DNA from: Enterobacterales bacterium
Lineage (GTDB): Bacteria > Pseudomonadota > Gammaproteobacteria > Enterobacterales > Succinivibrionaceae
NCBI GenBank assembly: GCA_900768635.1
Contig: CAAGDP010000099.1
Location: 1 to 5,402, forward strand
Direction: 5' to 3'
Length of the DNA: 5,402 nucleotides
The notes beneath the pieces were generated by a model. It saw only the letters and a program-made list of their open reading frames with translations, searched no databases and was not told where the DNA came from. The position numbers and the translations under genes were made by a program. The stretch's first letter is position 1. Every line of letters starts with the position of its first letter. Shown here one piece after another: positions 5,363 to 5,402 of this stretch.

Positions 5363-5402
5363 GCAACAAAGACTTTTGCAAGAATTTTTATACATGGGTT
5401 CA

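Larger units (their letters stand above)
4970..5402. other. 433-base region upstream of the TIR gene with no recognised gene
   Basis: No RNA gene or known protein is recognisable on either strand. A plus-strand frame is open from 5030 (first ATG 5039-5041) to the right edge, 121 codons without a stop. Its translation, however, has only three glycines and four alanines, resembles no family I know, and has a poor ribosome site, so I do not call it a gene. A stretch of 34 sense codons on the minus strand (about 5213-5109, ending GDLNM and a stop) has no start codon. The region contains a long palindrome at 5060-5092, repeated GTTAC words, and a CRP-like site with promoter-like hexamers at the right. 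I see no convincing promoter for the TIR gene; ATGACA (minus strand, 5018-5013) with a 17-base gap to a poor CTGAAT is the best pair found. Confidence 0.5.

Overview
The window looks like chromosome of an anaerobic or facultative gammaproteobacterium of moderately AT-rich composition. Three of the four proteins align almost end to end with what I recall of their Escherichia coli counterparts: AmtB, class II fructose-bisphosphatase GlpX and the ribosome-associated heat-shock protein Hsp15. The fourth is a TIR-domain membrane protein whose C-terminal domain is of a type best known from gut Firmicutes. This mix would fit a gut member of the Aeromonadales such as the Succinivibrionaceae, but that placement is inference.

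Layout from the left. Positions 1-73 appear to be the terminal 73 bases of an IS200/IS605-family (IS608-like) insertion sequence whose body lies outside the window. A short gap follows, then a Rho-independent terminator and the ammonium channel gene amtB (293-1600, minus strand). A 413-base divergent intergenic region (1601-2013) carries a good sigma-54 promoter for amtB, upstream NtrC-like enhancer sites at about -98 and -139, and a sigma-70-like promoter with an unusual leader for the rightward genes. glpX (2014-3030) and hslR (3030-3434) overlap by one base (TAATG) and almost certainly form one transcription unit. The TIR gene (3461-4969, minus strand) converges on hslR with only 26 bases between stop codons. 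The last 433 bases hold no recognisable gene. They contain a long palindrome, a recurring GTTAC/CTGATC word and a good CRP-like site, probably serving a gene beyond the right edge.

How the genes fit together: amtB imports ammonium and looks nitrogen-controlled (sigma-54/NtrC), but the usual partner gene glnK is not next to it. glpX performs the irreversible phosphatase step of gluconeogenesis; hslR rescues stalled 50S subunits and is probably a co-transcribed passenger.

The least conventional item is the TIR protein. It has a cytosolic TIR domain that keeps the candidate NADase glutamate, one membrane span, and an exported DUF6273-like domain with four cysteines. That is a receptor-like layout for sensing something outside the membrane and acting inside. 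No known defence partner gene lies beside it, so it is either a stand-alone system or part of one cut by the right edge.
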